Counted from the stretch's first letter, positions 40,410 to 50,189 are shown. The stretch is DNA of 64,000 nt from NORP309 sp964352735 (GCA_964352735.1 CAYGTC010000008.1:54439-118438); one strand, 5' to 3'. Notes: generated from the letters alone by a model not told the origin. Numbers and translations are program-made.

Positions 40410-43400
40410 ATGACAAACTCCTCTTTTTCATCATTGTCGTTGTCTTCATCGTTGTGTTCATCGCTTATTGTCAGTTTTTCTGGAAAAAGATCGATCAATG
40501 CTTGTGCATAATTTTTCATCATGGGTTCACGGAAAATGAGTTGTACATCAGGAGTGACATCATACTTTTCTTTGATCCTATTGGCCATGATGGCGGCCAA
40601 TAGTGAGTGTCCACCCGATGAAAAAAAGTGTGTTTCCCGGTAAATGGGTTTTTGATTCAATAATTTGGCCCAAATGTCTGCTAGGGCCTCTTCAAATGGA
40701 CCTATTGGGCGTTCATTATTGTTTTTGATTGCGTTGTCGATGTTCTTTGGCAATAACGCTGTGTTTAATTTTCCATGTGCTGTTAAAGGCCATTGCTCAA
40801 GCACAGAGATTTGATCGGGCGACATGTACGCAGGAAGCAGTTTTTTACACCAGTATTGCAGGTCTTTGCTCAAATCAGACTGAGTCGAATGCACCCATGC
40901 AATCAATTGTGCCAATGCGTCTTCTCCAACAACAGAACAGTGACAGGCAATCACTTTGGGGTGTTTCAACAGTATTGACTCTATTTCTTGCAGTTCGATA
41001 CGAAATCCTCGCAGTTTGATTTGTCTGTCCTTACGGCCCAAAAATTTTATTTGGCCATCTTCGGTATATTCTGCCATATCGCCAGTGCGATAATAGCGGT
41101 GTCCATTTTTTGTTTGACCGAATTTAACTTCAGTACCGGTTGGTTGTAAATAACCCAGTCCAACAGCTTGACCGAATACCACCATTTCTCCAATGGCACC
41201 TGGTGGAGTGGGTCTGTCGTCGGTGTCAAGTATCATCACTTGGGTGTTGCTGATGCTTTGTCCCAATGTCAATACATCTGTGGTGCCATTGATTTTTTGG
41301 TGGGTCACAAATCCTGATTCAGTCGGTCCATACAAATTGTGTAATGCCATAGATTTTAAATCCAGTTTTTTGACCAAATCCGATGTCAACTCTTCTCCAC
41401 CACAAATGATTCGACTCAGAGATTGGGGCCAGTTATCTTGTGCTGAATCCAGAAAAACGGACAAAAACGACGGTACGAATTGAGTTGTTGATACTTGATG
41501 CAGGCGGATCATCTCAGCAAGTTCAATTGGGTTTTTTCTTGTTATATCGTCTGCAATGACTGAAGTGGCGCCACTGTAAAGTGGCCACAAACATTCCCAC
41601 AACGATACATCAAAGCTGGTTGGTGTTTTGTGCAAAACACGCTCACCTTTTTTCAGGGGGATGTTTTTTGTGATCCAATTCAAGCGGTTGCTCAAACTTC
41701 CATGATTAACAATAACTCCTTTGGGAAGGCCGGTTGTACCTGAAGTGAAGATGATATAAGCGGGGTCTTTACTGGAGATTGCGACAGGGACAACTGTTTC
41801 AATTGAGTCATTCGTTTCATCTAATTGTTTGATGTCAACTCTTTCAGGGTAAAAATCAAGCCTATCGTCCTCAACCAACACCAATTGGGGTGAAACTTGA
41901 TCTAAAATATTGATGGCTCGGTCTTTGGGAATGTTGTCATCAATGGGCACATATATCGCCCCAATTTGCCAAATTGCCAACAAGGTTGAGACCCAATAAG
42001 GACTTCGAGAACAAGCCAATACTATGGCATGACCTTGCGATACATTGAGCCTTTTTAGGTGGCCAACCATTTGTGCTGTCCGTGTGGCCAATTGATGGTA
42101 CTGGAGTTTTTCATTGTGGTGGATGATTGCGGTTTGGGCAGCAAATGCCAGGATGTTTTTTTGCAAAACCTGATTGACAGATAAAAAGGTATCACAAGTT
42201 TGAAAATCATAGGTCACATCATGTATTGGAGAAGTTTTTTTCTGAATGGCAATGCCTTCAGTCTCCTTTGATAAGTTATTGGGCAATTGGCACATCACTT
42301 GCTCTAAACTGGCGACCAAGGATTTTATAAGTTGACGGTTTAACACATCTGTTGCAAAGTCCAGTCTGCCTTCAAGTCTCCCTTCTGACTCTACCATGGT
42401 TAAGGCGATATCGACTTGACAACTGTGTGCTGGCATGGGAACAGTTGAAACCTCCAGATCATAGACAGAAAAATGCTGGCTTGTTGGGCCATTAACAATC
42501 ATGGGTGTGGCACATGTCAAACGGTGGCTTTTTTGAAGAGTGAAGCTGGTTTGATACAGAGGATGAATGCCTACAGTAGGTGGTATATCTGCAATCTTGA
42601 CGACTTCAGAAAACTGTGTGTGTTGGTGTTGGATGACTTTTCTTGTTTCATGCATGACTGTCTCAAGAAAGTCTAAAAAGGTCGAATTGGGTTCATTCTT
42701 TATTTGATACACAACTGTATTGACAAAAAAGCCCACCGTATCATTGAATCGGCTGTCATTGCGGCCAGAGGTTGGTCCGCCGATATTGATTTCTGATTGG
42801 CCACTGTAACGCATCAACACCATAGCATAAACAGCCAATAGCGTGGTGTGAAGGGTGGTTGCTTGATGCTGTGCTATTTTTTTCAGTGCATCGGTGTGTT
42901 TCTTGTCAATGGTTAAGTAAAGGCTGTCCGCATCGCCCAAACGTTTTTCTGGTCGTAATGGGTTCCCTGGAAGGCGCAACACTTGTGGGCTGTTGTTCTG
43001 AAATTTTTTCTTCCAATAATTTAAATCGTTTTCCGTTTTTTCGGTCTTCTTGTTTGATTGAGCCACATACTCTGAATAGGGAATGGGAATGTTTGATGGA
43101 GATTGCCCGCTGATCAGTAATAAAAACTCATCCAACACATTCAACAGTGACCACATGTCTACCAAAACATGGTGAATAATAAAGCAAAGTACCTGCGAGC
43201 TGCCTTGTTGCCAACAATGAACACTGCTTAACCGCGGTTGATTTAAATCAACCGGAGTTTGGGCTAAATTCCTGATATTTTTGATTAATTCATCAGAATC
43301 TATGGGGGTATCTTGTGGGTGAAATATGATTTTTTGTTGTTCACCAGCAATCAACTTGATCGCACCATCATGATCTTTAATGCTCATTGTTAACAAAGGG

Positions 43401-45562
43401 TGGCGTTGCAAACACGTTTGCCATGCGCTATTTAGGGTCTTTTTATCAACGCTATTATTGAGTTTAAAAGGAATGGATAGATTGAAAACTCCTGAATGGG
43501 GTTGCAGGGTTTGGGCCAACCATAAAGACTGTTGGTTTGTTGCGATAATTGAGTCATCTACTTCGACAATTTGTGGCGTTAAATTAATGTTTGTTTTGTT
43601 TTGATGGTGATCTAATTGGTTTTCTAATTCGAAAATTGAATGCTTTTCAAACAATAATTCCAGAGGTAGGCTTGCGGATAATTTGGATTCAACCGCTTGT
43701 TTAAAGCGTATCAACTCAATTGAATCAAATCCTAAAGACAATAATGATGCATTTATATCTACAGATTCGCCAATAATTTCGCTGGCAATTTCACCCAGTT
43801 TAGATTGCTCATCGTGTGCGCTAATCTTTATTTTATGGGTCTTACCTTTTTGTTCTTTGATGGTACTTAAAGTGCCTTCAGTGAACATTTGTTTGGTACG
43901 TGAGCGTTGAACTTTGCCACTGGAAGTTTTAGGCAACGTCAGTGGGCGAATGAACAGGATTTGGTGAGCTTTTATGTCATGGTTCGAGGTAATTTGTTCA
44001 ATGACTTGACGCCTTGCTTCAATTGGGTCGAATTTCTTTATTGAAACGCGTTCTATCTCCTGAACCACAATAAGTTGTGAAGAACCATCAATTTTACAAG
44101 AAAATGCCGCGCAACCTGAATGTCGAAACGCATTGGATGTTTGGCTGACTGTTAACTCAATGTCTTGCGGATAATGGTTTCGGCCTCTTATGATGATGAC
44201 ATCTTTTATTCGTCCGACAACAAACAATTCTCCATCATGAAGGTAACCCAAATCACCACTTCTTAAGAAGGTCTTACCAGCATGGTTGGCTAGCGAAAGC
44301 CCCATATTTTTAATGGATTGTTGTTGATTTTCCCAATACCCCATGGCAACACTGGGCCCAGAAATCCAAATTTCACCTATGTGATTTACTGGAGACTCTT
44401 GAAGGTTTTTTGGATCAACAATAACAACCGTTTGTTGTCCAATGATTCTTCCTGATGAGACCAATTCAATGCCGTTTTCAGAAAGTTTCCATTGCCTTTT
44501 TTCAAGGCTGTCTTTGTCAACTCGTAGTTGTAAATGATTGACTTGTTTTGGGGTTAAGGAAACCGCCAGGGTCGCCTCGGCAAGTCCATAACATGGAGCC
44601 AGTGCTGTGGCAGAAAACCCCACTTTCGAAAATAGTTCAGCAAAATCGTTTAATGTATCTGAACGAATAGGCTCTGCACCATTAAAAGCGACTTTCCAGG
44701 ATGATAAGTCCAAATCTTTACATTTTTCTTCTGTGTGTTTTTCTACGCAAAATGAAAAGCCAAAATTGGGCCCTCCAGAATAACTTCCACGGTAACGAGA
44801 TATGGCTTGGAGCCAATTAAATGGATTTTGTAAAAAGGCCATTGGTGCCATCAATACAACAGGAATACCAACCCAAAGCCCAACTAAAATAATACCAACC
44901 AACCCTTGATCATGATGATGTGGCAACCAGCTAACAACCACATCTGAATCATTTAAAGAAAATCCAGATGCAATGGCCGTGACGTTATGTAATACATTTT
45001 GGTGGGTCATGATGACACCTTTTGGGTCAGAAGTAGACCCTGATGTGTATTGTAAGTAAGCAATATCAGTCGATTTAACTGTGTGCTTTGGTGGTGTGCC
45101 TTTTTTATCAAGGTTTTTTAAGCCCATTATTTGTGGCAGCTTTGAGTCTTCTAAATGTTCAGTAGCAAATAATACAGCAGACTCGGTGGTCAAAAACAAT
45201 GTTGCATGACAATCATCGCAAATCTTTTTAACCCTTGACCAGTGGTGTTTTCGATTTGAGGGATGCGCAACAGGAACCGCGATGATGCCGGCTTGTAAAC
45301 AGGCATAAAAACAGGCAATAAACTCTAATCCAGCAGGAAAGCTGAGAATGACAAAATCACCAGGTTTGGTTATTTTTGACAAACCAATAGCGATTTCATT
45401 GGCCCAAGCCCTTAATTGGCTAAAGGAAAGCTTATCTGTTTCCATTCCACCATTGTGTAAGAATCTCAATGCGCAATGTGCACTTAATTCTTCAGATCTT
45501 TGTTGCAATAATGTAGGTATGGTAAGAGAGTTATTAAATTGAGTCATTTTTTGAACACGCAA
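40406..45562 (-). CDS. FAAL-ACP-C-A-T starter NRPS (fatty acyl loading, module 1)
   Basis: This 1718-residue protein starts the chain. Residues about 10-580 form a fatty acyl-AMP ligase: YTSGSTSDPKG, PHHHDQGL, the FAAL-type PFNWLQAISRYRGSYSGGPNF stretch, CYGLAEATL and SGDLGYL. An ACP follows (Ser614 in LGFDS). The condensation domain (about 675-1095) has HHVLVDMWS at 797-805. A domain about 1135-1610 has pocket D-V-W-Q-I-G-L-F-V, not assignable with confidence. The T domain has Ser1653 in GGHSL. The acidic tail (EDNDNDEKEEFVI) suits docking to the TubC domain of the next protein. The TTG at 45562 is chosen because AAGG lies 6 nt upstream; ATG at 45547 gives MTQFNN and is the alternative, but has no Shine-Dalgarno. 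A fatty acid is therefore the expected N-cap. Confidence 0.94.
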   Translation of the reverse strand: MRVQKMTQFNNSLTIPTLLQQRSEELSAHCALRFLHNGGMETDKLSFSQLRAWANEIAIGLSKITKPGDFVILSFPAGLEFIACFYACLQAGIIAVPVAHPSNRKHHWSRVKKICDDCHATLFLTTESAVLFATEHLEDSKLPQIMGLKNLDKKGTPPKHTVKSTDIAYLQYTSGSTSDPKGVIMTHQNVLHNVTAIASGFSLNDSDVVVSWLPHHHDQGLVGIILVGLWVGIPVVLMAPMAFLQNPFNWLQAISRYRGSYSGGPNFGFSFCVEKHTEEKCKDLDLSSWKVAFNGAEPIRSDTLNDFAELFSKVGFSATALAPCYGLAEATLAVSLTPKQVNHLQLRVDKDSLEKRQWKLSENGIELVSSGRIIGQQTVVIVDPKNLQESPVNHIGEIWISGPSVAMGYWENQQQSIKNMGLSLANHAGKTFLRSGDLGYLHDGELFVVGRIKDVIIIRGRNHYPQDIELTVSQTSNAFRHSGCAAFSCKIDGSSQLIVVQEIERVSIKKFDPIEARRQVIEQITSNHDIKAHQILFIRPLTLPKTSSGKVQRSRTKQMFTEGTLSTIKEQKGKTHKIKISAHDEQSKLGEIASEIIGESVDINASLLSLGFDSIELIRFKQAVESKLSASLPLELLFEKHSIFELENQLDHHQNKTNINLTPQIVEVDDSIIATNQQSLWLAQTLQPHSGVFNLSIPFKLNNSVDKKTLNSAWQTCLQRHPLLTMSIKDHDGAIKLIAGEQQKIIFHPQDTPIDSDELIKNIRNLAQTPVDLNQPRLSSVHCWQQGSSQVLCFIIHHVLVDMWSLLNVLDEFLLLISGQSPSNIPIPYSEYVAQSNKKTEKTENDLNYWKKKFQNNSPQVLRLPGNPLRPEKRLGDADSLYLTIDKKHTDALKKIAQHQATTLHTTLLAVYAMVLMRYSGQSEINIGGPTSGRNDSRFNDTVGFFVNTVVYQIKNEPNSTFLDFLETVMHETRKVIQHQHTQFSEVVKIADIPPTVGIHPLYQTSFTLQKSHRLTCATPMIVNGPTSQHFSVYDLEVSTVPMPAHSCQVDIALTMVESEGRLEGRLDFATDVLNRQLIKSLVASLEQVMCQLPNNLSKETEGIAIQKKTSPIHDVTYDFQTCDTFLSVNQVLQKNILAFAAQTAIIHHNEKLQYHQLATRTAQMVGHLKRLNVSQGHAIVLACSRSPYWVSTLLAIWQIGAIYVPIDDNIPKDRAINILDQVSPQLVLVEDDRLDFYPERVDIKQLDETNDSIETVVPVAISSKDPAYIIFTSGTTGLPKGVIVNHGSLSNRLNWITKNIPLKKGERVLHKTPTSFDVSLWECLWPLYSGATSVIADDITRKNPIELAEMIRLHQVSTTQFVPSFLSVFLDSAQDNWPQSLSRIICGGEELTSDLVKKLDLKSMALHNLYGPTESGFVTHQKINGTTDVLTLGQSISNTQVMILDTDDRPTPPGAIGEMVVFGQAVGLGYLQPTGTEVKFGQTKNGHRYYRTGDMAEYTEDGQIKFLGRKDRQIKLRGFRIELQEIESILLKHPKVIACHCSVVGEDALAQLIAWVHSTQSDLSKDLQYWCKKLLPAYMSPDQISVLEQWPLTAHGKLNTALLPKNIDNAIKNNNERPIGPFEEALADIWAKLLNQKPIYRETHFFSSGGHSLLAAIMANRIKEKYDVTPDVQLIFREPMMKNYAQALIDLFPEKLTISDEHNDEDNDNDEKEEFVI

Positions 45563-45621
45563 AAGTTACCTTGCCTCATTCTACTTTTGTGCATCATGTG
45601 GCTCTGAGAAGTATTTATTGT

Positions 45622-45650
45622 TTTTTAAGAATTTATTATATTGTAGTCAA
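45622..45650 (-). promoter_or_regulatory. putative sigma70 promoter for the megasynthase operon
   Basis: On the minus strand TTGACT (45650-45645) is followed after 17 nt by TAAAAA (45627-45622). A start site would fall near 45615, giving a leader of about 50 nt before the TTG start codon. The -35 box is good, the -10 box mediocre. Prediction by eye only. Confidence 0.3.
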
Positions 45651-46721
45651 ATTAGAATTAACTTTATTTTCTCTGGCTTCTGATTTTAAGTGAAGTGGAA
45701 TAACTTTTAGATATTACCTCAAGTAGAGTGATATATTCAAGCGTTTTTCTTGGTGTGTTGTGACTTTATCAATTGAATTTTTCAAGTTGTTATGGAATTT
45801 TTATCTCAGTTAAAAAATACATTTTTTTATGGTTATTCAATAAAATCTTTTATTCAAATTTATTAGAAACCTATTGTGTTGTAAATTCAATGAAAGGTTT
45901 TAATCAATATGTAGATATTTGCTAACAATGAATATCAATTCCGCTTTGCTTATTTAGACACTTTGATCCTCAAATCTGGCACATATATGTAAATCTTTCT
46001 GTATTTATGATGTATTCATTATATTCATTCAGGGGAGTTAAGTATTTTCTTTTATTAAGACATTTCTATACTGCTGTTGATTCCGAAGTATTGAACATTT
46101 TTAAAACCTCACAACTTATAAAAAACATTATGATACGAGGGTTTGGAGATGATTGTGTAGCATCATGGGTGGTTTAATGTGTTTTAATAGACAAAAAATG
46201 AGCCAAATAATTTTTTTAATATAGCATCCTTCATTGTGATCATTAAGATTTCAAAATACATTGATTAATAGTGCGTATTTGTACACTGTATAGATCAGTG
46301 ATATCAAGCATTTTACAGGTTAATCTAATATGAGTATCTGATTTTGGGCATCAAAAAGGCCTAAAAAAGACATCGTAATGATCGATTTCAGTAGAACCTG
46401 AAACTAAAAGATTAAAAAGTGTGCAGCCCATTATGTGACTAATTTAAAAAAAGATAGCTTAAATGCTTGTGTCATTGTTTCTATCAGGCAATGTAAAACT
46501 CAGTTTTGAAATCTTGTAAGCGTTTATTCGTGTATTATTGAGAAAGGTAAATTTACAAAAGAAATATCGACTGTATATTTAATCAAGGTATTTGGTACAT
46601 TTTTATAATTACAATTGAATAATCAGACTATCAATGATCCGCTTTAAACTATTTATGGTCGGGTACTCATTGTACGTATAAATACTAAAATGACTTCAAT
46701 ATAGTAGGTCGTTCTATCTAT

Positions 46722-46740
46722 GTTTACAATTAAAGCGTTA
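46722..46740 (+). repeat. copy 1 of a short direct repeat in the divergent region
   Basis: GTTTACAATTAAAGCGTTA resembles GTTTACAATTAGACGTTAA at 47429-47447 (shared GTTTACAATTA, then CGTTA with 1-nt offset). It could be a regulator site or chance in AT-rich DNA. Confidence 0.25.
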
Positions 46741-47428
46741 GAAGTGTTATATATCGTGTGATAGATTGTTGTATTTTAAAATCAAATTTAACTATCGTGA
46801 CACTCGATGTTTACTGGTTTTCGAGTTAGAACAATAATACTTGAGTTATTTGTATATTGATGTTTGCATTGTGGTTTGCTAGCGATCTTCATTTATACAT
46901 TTGGAAAAATAGTCATCGATGCATTCATAACTGTATCATTTTTATTAGTATTTAGTTGATGATAAGTGATATAACCCAGGATTTTTTAGATATAATTATT
47001 GGGCAAAAAGTGATTTTTTTGCCTTATTGTTGCCCTCAATAGCATAAAATCATGCCGTCAATCAATCGTTTGAATGGGAATGATAATTGTATTTTTAAAG
47101 AGTGGGTCAGGTGAAAGCAGTGAATTGATCAAAAACGCTGAAGTAATTATGTTTAAAACGCGATCATTTAGCGAGATATTTATTAAAAATGCAACCTCTT
47201 TTTTCTTGAAAGTATTGCAAAATTTGACAAAAATGTTATTAAATCAAGTCATAAATTACTTCTGGTAAACTAGAAATTTACTCGATTAGCTCCCCACATT
47301 TTTTATCCTTAATAATTTTAAAATTGCTCTTCTTCTGATTAAAAGAGGGCGTAATCCCTGTATTTTCATCAAATTGATGGTTTAAGAGTTGTATTTTATG
47401 TATCTCAGTTATAAATTTTGTTACAATT

Positions 47429-47447
47429 GTTTACAATTAGACGTTAA
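47429..47447 (+). repeat. copy 2 of a short direct repeat in the divergent region
   Basis: GTTTACAATTAGACGTTAA, preceded by a partial tandem copy TTACAATT. Pairs with the element at 46722-46740, about 0.7 kb away. Confidence 0.25.
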
Positions 47448-47768
47448 TATTTTGAGACGAATACAAAAATAAAAATTTCTTTAGATACTAGATTTTTATA
47501 TTTTTCATCATCAATGTCGTCTAACTGTCCAAATTTGTCGGCAAATTAAAAATTTTTAACCTGTTTTTTTATAAAATGCTCAACAAGTTTTATATGTTTT
47601 CTTTAGATTAAAAAATAAAAATAAATAGATCTCTAGTTTAAAATGAAAAAATGCAAATTATTTCATACAAAAAAATACAAATATATACAAATTTGTTTAA
47701 AAATATACTAATATGCTGACATATATTAACTAGTTTTGGATATATTCAGTTTCTGTACATATTTATGC

Positions 47769-47787
47769 AACGTAATATGCATACGTT
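47769..47787. promoter_or_regulatory. putative operator dyad upstream of the oxygenase gene
   Basis: AACGTA and TACGTT form a perfect 6-bp inverted repeat around ATATGCA. It lies about 30 bp upstream of a TATACT -10-like hexamer (47816-47821) and about 70 bp upstream of the start codon, a usual place for a dimeric regulator to bind. No -35 box is visible, which would fit an activator-dependent promoter. Confidence 0.3.
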
Positions 47788-47853
47788 AAGTAAATATATG
47801 CTGGGATTTCGAAAATATACTGATGTAAATTGAAAATTTAAGGGGATAACAAT

Positions 47854-48891
47854 ATGAATACCAATCGAATAGATTTAGAAAAAAGCGAAGTTGAGGGATT
47901 GAAAGAACTTGCCGGTTCTTGTCTCAAATCATACGATACATTTGATGATGATCAATTTTTGAAGGATCTGCCATTAATGTCCTACCAGATGCCAGAGCGT
48001 ATTGTTAGATTTTTAAATGAATTTAAATATAACCCGCATGAGTCAGGTTACTGTATTTTGTCCACAGGTCTCACTTGTGATGAAAAGCTAGGTCCAACTC
48101 CTTCACATTGGGAAATTAAAACCAATAACGATACATGTCTCAACGAAGTCATGTCAATGTGTTTGTGTGCTGGTGTAATGGGTGATATTTTCGGTTGGCT
48201 TACTCAACAAGACGGTCGTATGATTCATGATATTGTGCCCATTGAAAATCACGAAGGTGAGCAACTTGGTAGCGGCAGTAAAGAAGAACTTACATGGCAT
48301 ACTGAAGATGCTTTTCATGAATTAAGAGGTGACTACTTAATGATGATGTGTATGAGAAATAACGACTCAATTCCAACGACATTATCAAAACCAGATTATA
48401 GTAAACTTACTAAAGATCAAATAGATATACTCTTTGAAAAACAATTTACAATCAGACCTGATAATTCACATAAGCCAGTTAACAATTCTTCAGAAAGAAA
48501 AGAAAAAATGGCTGACGACGAAGGTTTGAACCTCGCTTACGATATCATGCTTAGTCGTGATGCTGCTCCAGAAAAAATTGCTGTTTTATTTGGTAGCAAA
48601 AGCGATCCTTGTCTTCGCTTGGATCCGTTTTTCATGGATGAGCCAGATACCCCAGAAGCTAAAGAAGCATTGGCTGCAATCATAGAATTGGTTGGAGAGT
48701 CTTTAATAGAAGTTGCACTAAACCCAGGTGAAATAATTATCATTGATAACTATGAAGTTGTGCATGGAAGACGAGCTTTTGAAGCCCGCTTTGATGGAAC
48801 TGATAGATGGTACAAGCGTATTAATGTGATCAGAGACATTAGACGTTGTAATCAGGTGCTTGAAAGTAAACGCTCACGAGTTATCTACTAA
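47854..48891 (+). CDS. VioC-like Fe(II)/2-oxoglutarate L-arginine 3-hydroxylase
   Basis: This 345-residue protein belongs to the clavaminate-synthase-like oxygenases, specifically the VioC/OrfP branch that hydroxylates free L-arginine at C3. The iron ligands are His149 and Glu151 (WHTEDAF) and the distal His304 (VHGRRAF); Arg322 in KRIN fits the oxoglutarate carboxylate site. Stretches that recall VioC include DIFGWLTQQDGR, a segment like IRPDDSHLQVNNS (here IRPDNSHKPVNNS) and FDGTDRW. Length matches VioC. In viomycin and streptothricin pathways the product, (3S)-hydroxyarginine, feeds a PLP enzyme of the VioD type, and exactly such a gene follows. A strong RBS (AAGGGGAT, 47840-47847) precedes the ATG. 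Other amino acid hydroxylases of the AsnO type are the main alternative, but the pairing makes arginine the best call. Confidence 0.88.
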   Translation: MNTNRIDLEKSEVEGLKELAGSCLKSYDTFDDDQFLKDLPLMSYQMPERIVRFLNEFKYNPHESGYCILSTGLTCDEKLGPTPSHWEIKTNNDTCLNEVMSMCLCAGVMGDIFGWLTQQDGRMIHDIVPIENHEGEQLGSGSKEELTWHTEDAFHELRGDYLMMMCMRNNDSIPTTLSKPDYSKLTKDQIDILFEKQFTIRPDNSHKPVNNSSERKEKMADDEGLNLAYDIMLSRDAAPEKIAVLFGSKSDPCLRLDPFFMDEPDTPEAKEALAAIIELVGESLIEVALNPGEIIIIDNYEVVHGRRAFEARFDGTDRWYKRINVIRDIRRCNQVLESKRSRVIY

Positions 48892-48930
48892 TACATTAAG
48901 GAATTGCTCTTTTAATATTCAAAAAAATAT

Positions 48931-48968
48931 AACCAAATTAATTTCGCGAAAGTGAAGTTAATTTGGTT
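48931..48968. terminator. strong hairpin with GAAA tetraloop between hydroxylase and cyclase genes
   Basis: A stem of 17 pairs (arms 48931-48947 and 48952-48968, with two G-U pairs) closes on a C-GAAA-G tetraloop. On the + strand no T-run follows, so it is more likely an mRNA-processing or stabilising element, or a partial attenuator, than a full terminator. On the - strand a run of seven T follows, which would end antisense transcripts. The rest of the 155-bp gap includes a small dyad AACTCA-TGC-TGAGTT. Confidence 0.5.
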
Positions 48969-49046
48969 GTACGTAAATGCTTGTGGTTTTAACTCATGCT
49001 GAGTTTTAACTTTAATTAAACAATTCAAAAATAAGAGACCCTTAAT

Positions 49047-50189
49047 ATGTTTACAAAAGATCAATGCGAACCTAGGTTGGCAGGGCTTCAGTCTGCGCCA
49101 TTAGAAGACTGGTATCGTTATCGTTATTTTAACAATCAAATTGATATAAGTGGCAGTGGCGCTGAAGAATTTACTTTCGCAGAAATCAGGGAAAAAGCCA
49201 ATTTTAGTTTCAGTGAATTGGATGATTTATATGTTTTAGATGGAGAAACTGTTGGTTCTTTAGCTGTTAGAGAATTATTGGCTAATAGATTTGGTACTGG
49301 TGACCCTGATCAGGTGATGACAACAAGTGGAGCCAATGAAGCTTTACATTTGGTGGTACGATCATTGTTAGGTCCAGGTGACGAAATAATAACGTTAGGA
49401 CCATGTTATCACTGTCATGATAAAATTGCAGAGTCAATGGGTTGTGATGTTAAAAAATGGACGATTTCCCAAAAAGATGATTTTTCATTAGACTTTGATG
49501 AGCTCAAAAATCTGATCTCAAGCAAAACAAAAGCATTATTTCTCAATTTTCCACACAACCCTACTGGGATGTCGATTTCACAATCTATGTTAGACGAAAT
49601 TGTTGAGCTTGCTCGTGAAAACGATGTCTATTTAGTTTGGGATGCAGTTTTTCAATATCTTACTTATGAAACAGCGCCTCTGAAAGATCCCATTCTTGTT
49701 TATGATAAAGCCATCACTTTGGGTACTTTTTCTAAAGCATATGGAGCACCTGGTTTAAGGTTTGGTTGGATTATTGGACCAAAAGATATGTTGGATGCTT
49801 GTGTCAGGCAAAAAGATTATGGGAACCTCTTTGTAGCACCACTTGTAGAGTTTGTTGCGGAGAAAATGTTACGTAATTTAGATGTGTTTTCGCAAGAGAA
49901 ACTGTCTCAAGCCACAAAGAACAGAGCATTAGTTAAATCATGGTCTGAAAACCTCAAACAACATGTCAATTGGAGGGAACCTGAAGGTGGTGTTTGTGGT
50001 GCAATAGAACTTTTAAATCATCAAGATGATGTCAGTTTTTGTGAAAAAGCATTGGCAGACTATGGTGTGCTCTTGGTGCCAGGTTCTTGTTTTGGTATGC
50101 CAGGTTTTGCTCGTTTAGGTTTCGGTGGAAATGCTGAAAAATTGAGTGAGGGGCTTAACAGGCTTGAGCAATTTCTGAGTTCAAAATAA
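49047..50189 (+). CDS. VioD-like PLP-dependent capreomycidine synthase
   Basis: This 380-residue fold-type I aminotransferase-family enzyme has the Schiff-base Lys230 (GTFSKAYG), PLP-nitrogen Asp199 (VWDAVF), NPTG at 171-174 and the carboxylate Arg356 (FARLGFG). Compared with generic aspartate aminotransferases it shows features I associate with VioD and OrfR: an N-terminal PLEDWYRYRYF, DISGSGAEEFTF, MTTSGANEAL and LNFPHNPTG. VioD dehydrates and cyclises 3-hydroxyarginine to (2S,3R)-capreomycidine by beta-replacement. The gene lies directly after the VioC-like hydroxylase, as a two-step route from L-Arg requires. RBS AAGAGA precedes the ATG. A plain aminotransferase is the alternative, but the gene pair argues against it. 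Confidence 0.85.
   Translation: MFTKDQCEPRLAGLQSAPLEDWYRYRYFNNQIDISGSGAEEFTFAEIREKANFSFSELDDLYVLDGETVGSLAVRELLANRFGTGDPDQVMTTSGANEALHLVVRSLLGPGDEIITLGPCYHCHDKIAESMGCDVKKWTISQKDDFSLDFDELKNLISSKTKALFLNFPHNPTGMSISQSMLDEIVELARENDVYLVWDAVFQYLTYETAPLKDPILVYDKAITLGTFSKAYGAPGLRFGWIIGPKDMLDACVRQKDYGNLFVAPLVEFVAEKMLRNLDVFSQEKLSQATKNRALVKSWSENLKQHVNWREPEGGVCGAIELLNHQDDVSFCEKALADYGVLLVPGSCFGMPGFARLGFGGNAEKLSEGLNRLEQFLSSK

Larger units (their letters stand above)
45563..47853. other. AT-rich divergent intergenic region, about 2.3 kb, no gene recognised
   Basis: This stretch separates the start codons of the two divergent operons. It is markedly more AT-rich than the flanking genes, with many stop codons in all frames and only short open frames without ribosome binding sites (the longest, 47074-47268, encodes 64 residues with no recognisable family). 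It holds the presumed promoters for both operons, several AT-rich palindromes (for example TTAAAAATTTTTAA at 47546-47559) and a small hairpin AATTTG-TCGG-CAAATT (47532-47547). No tRNA, known riboswitch or transposase remnant was recognised. Confidence 0.7.

Noticed and set aside
43130..43180. HHxxxDG altered to HHVLVDMW in the first condensation domain
   Set aside because: Looked like a dead C domain, but both His and the Asp are intact, and a bulky residue before Trp-Ser is, as far as I know, usual in C domains that follow FAAL-ACP.
47074..47268. 64-codon open frame in the divergent intergenic region
   Set aside because: It has no ribosome binding site and no recognisable motif, lies in AT-rich DNA, and a frame of this size is expected by chance.
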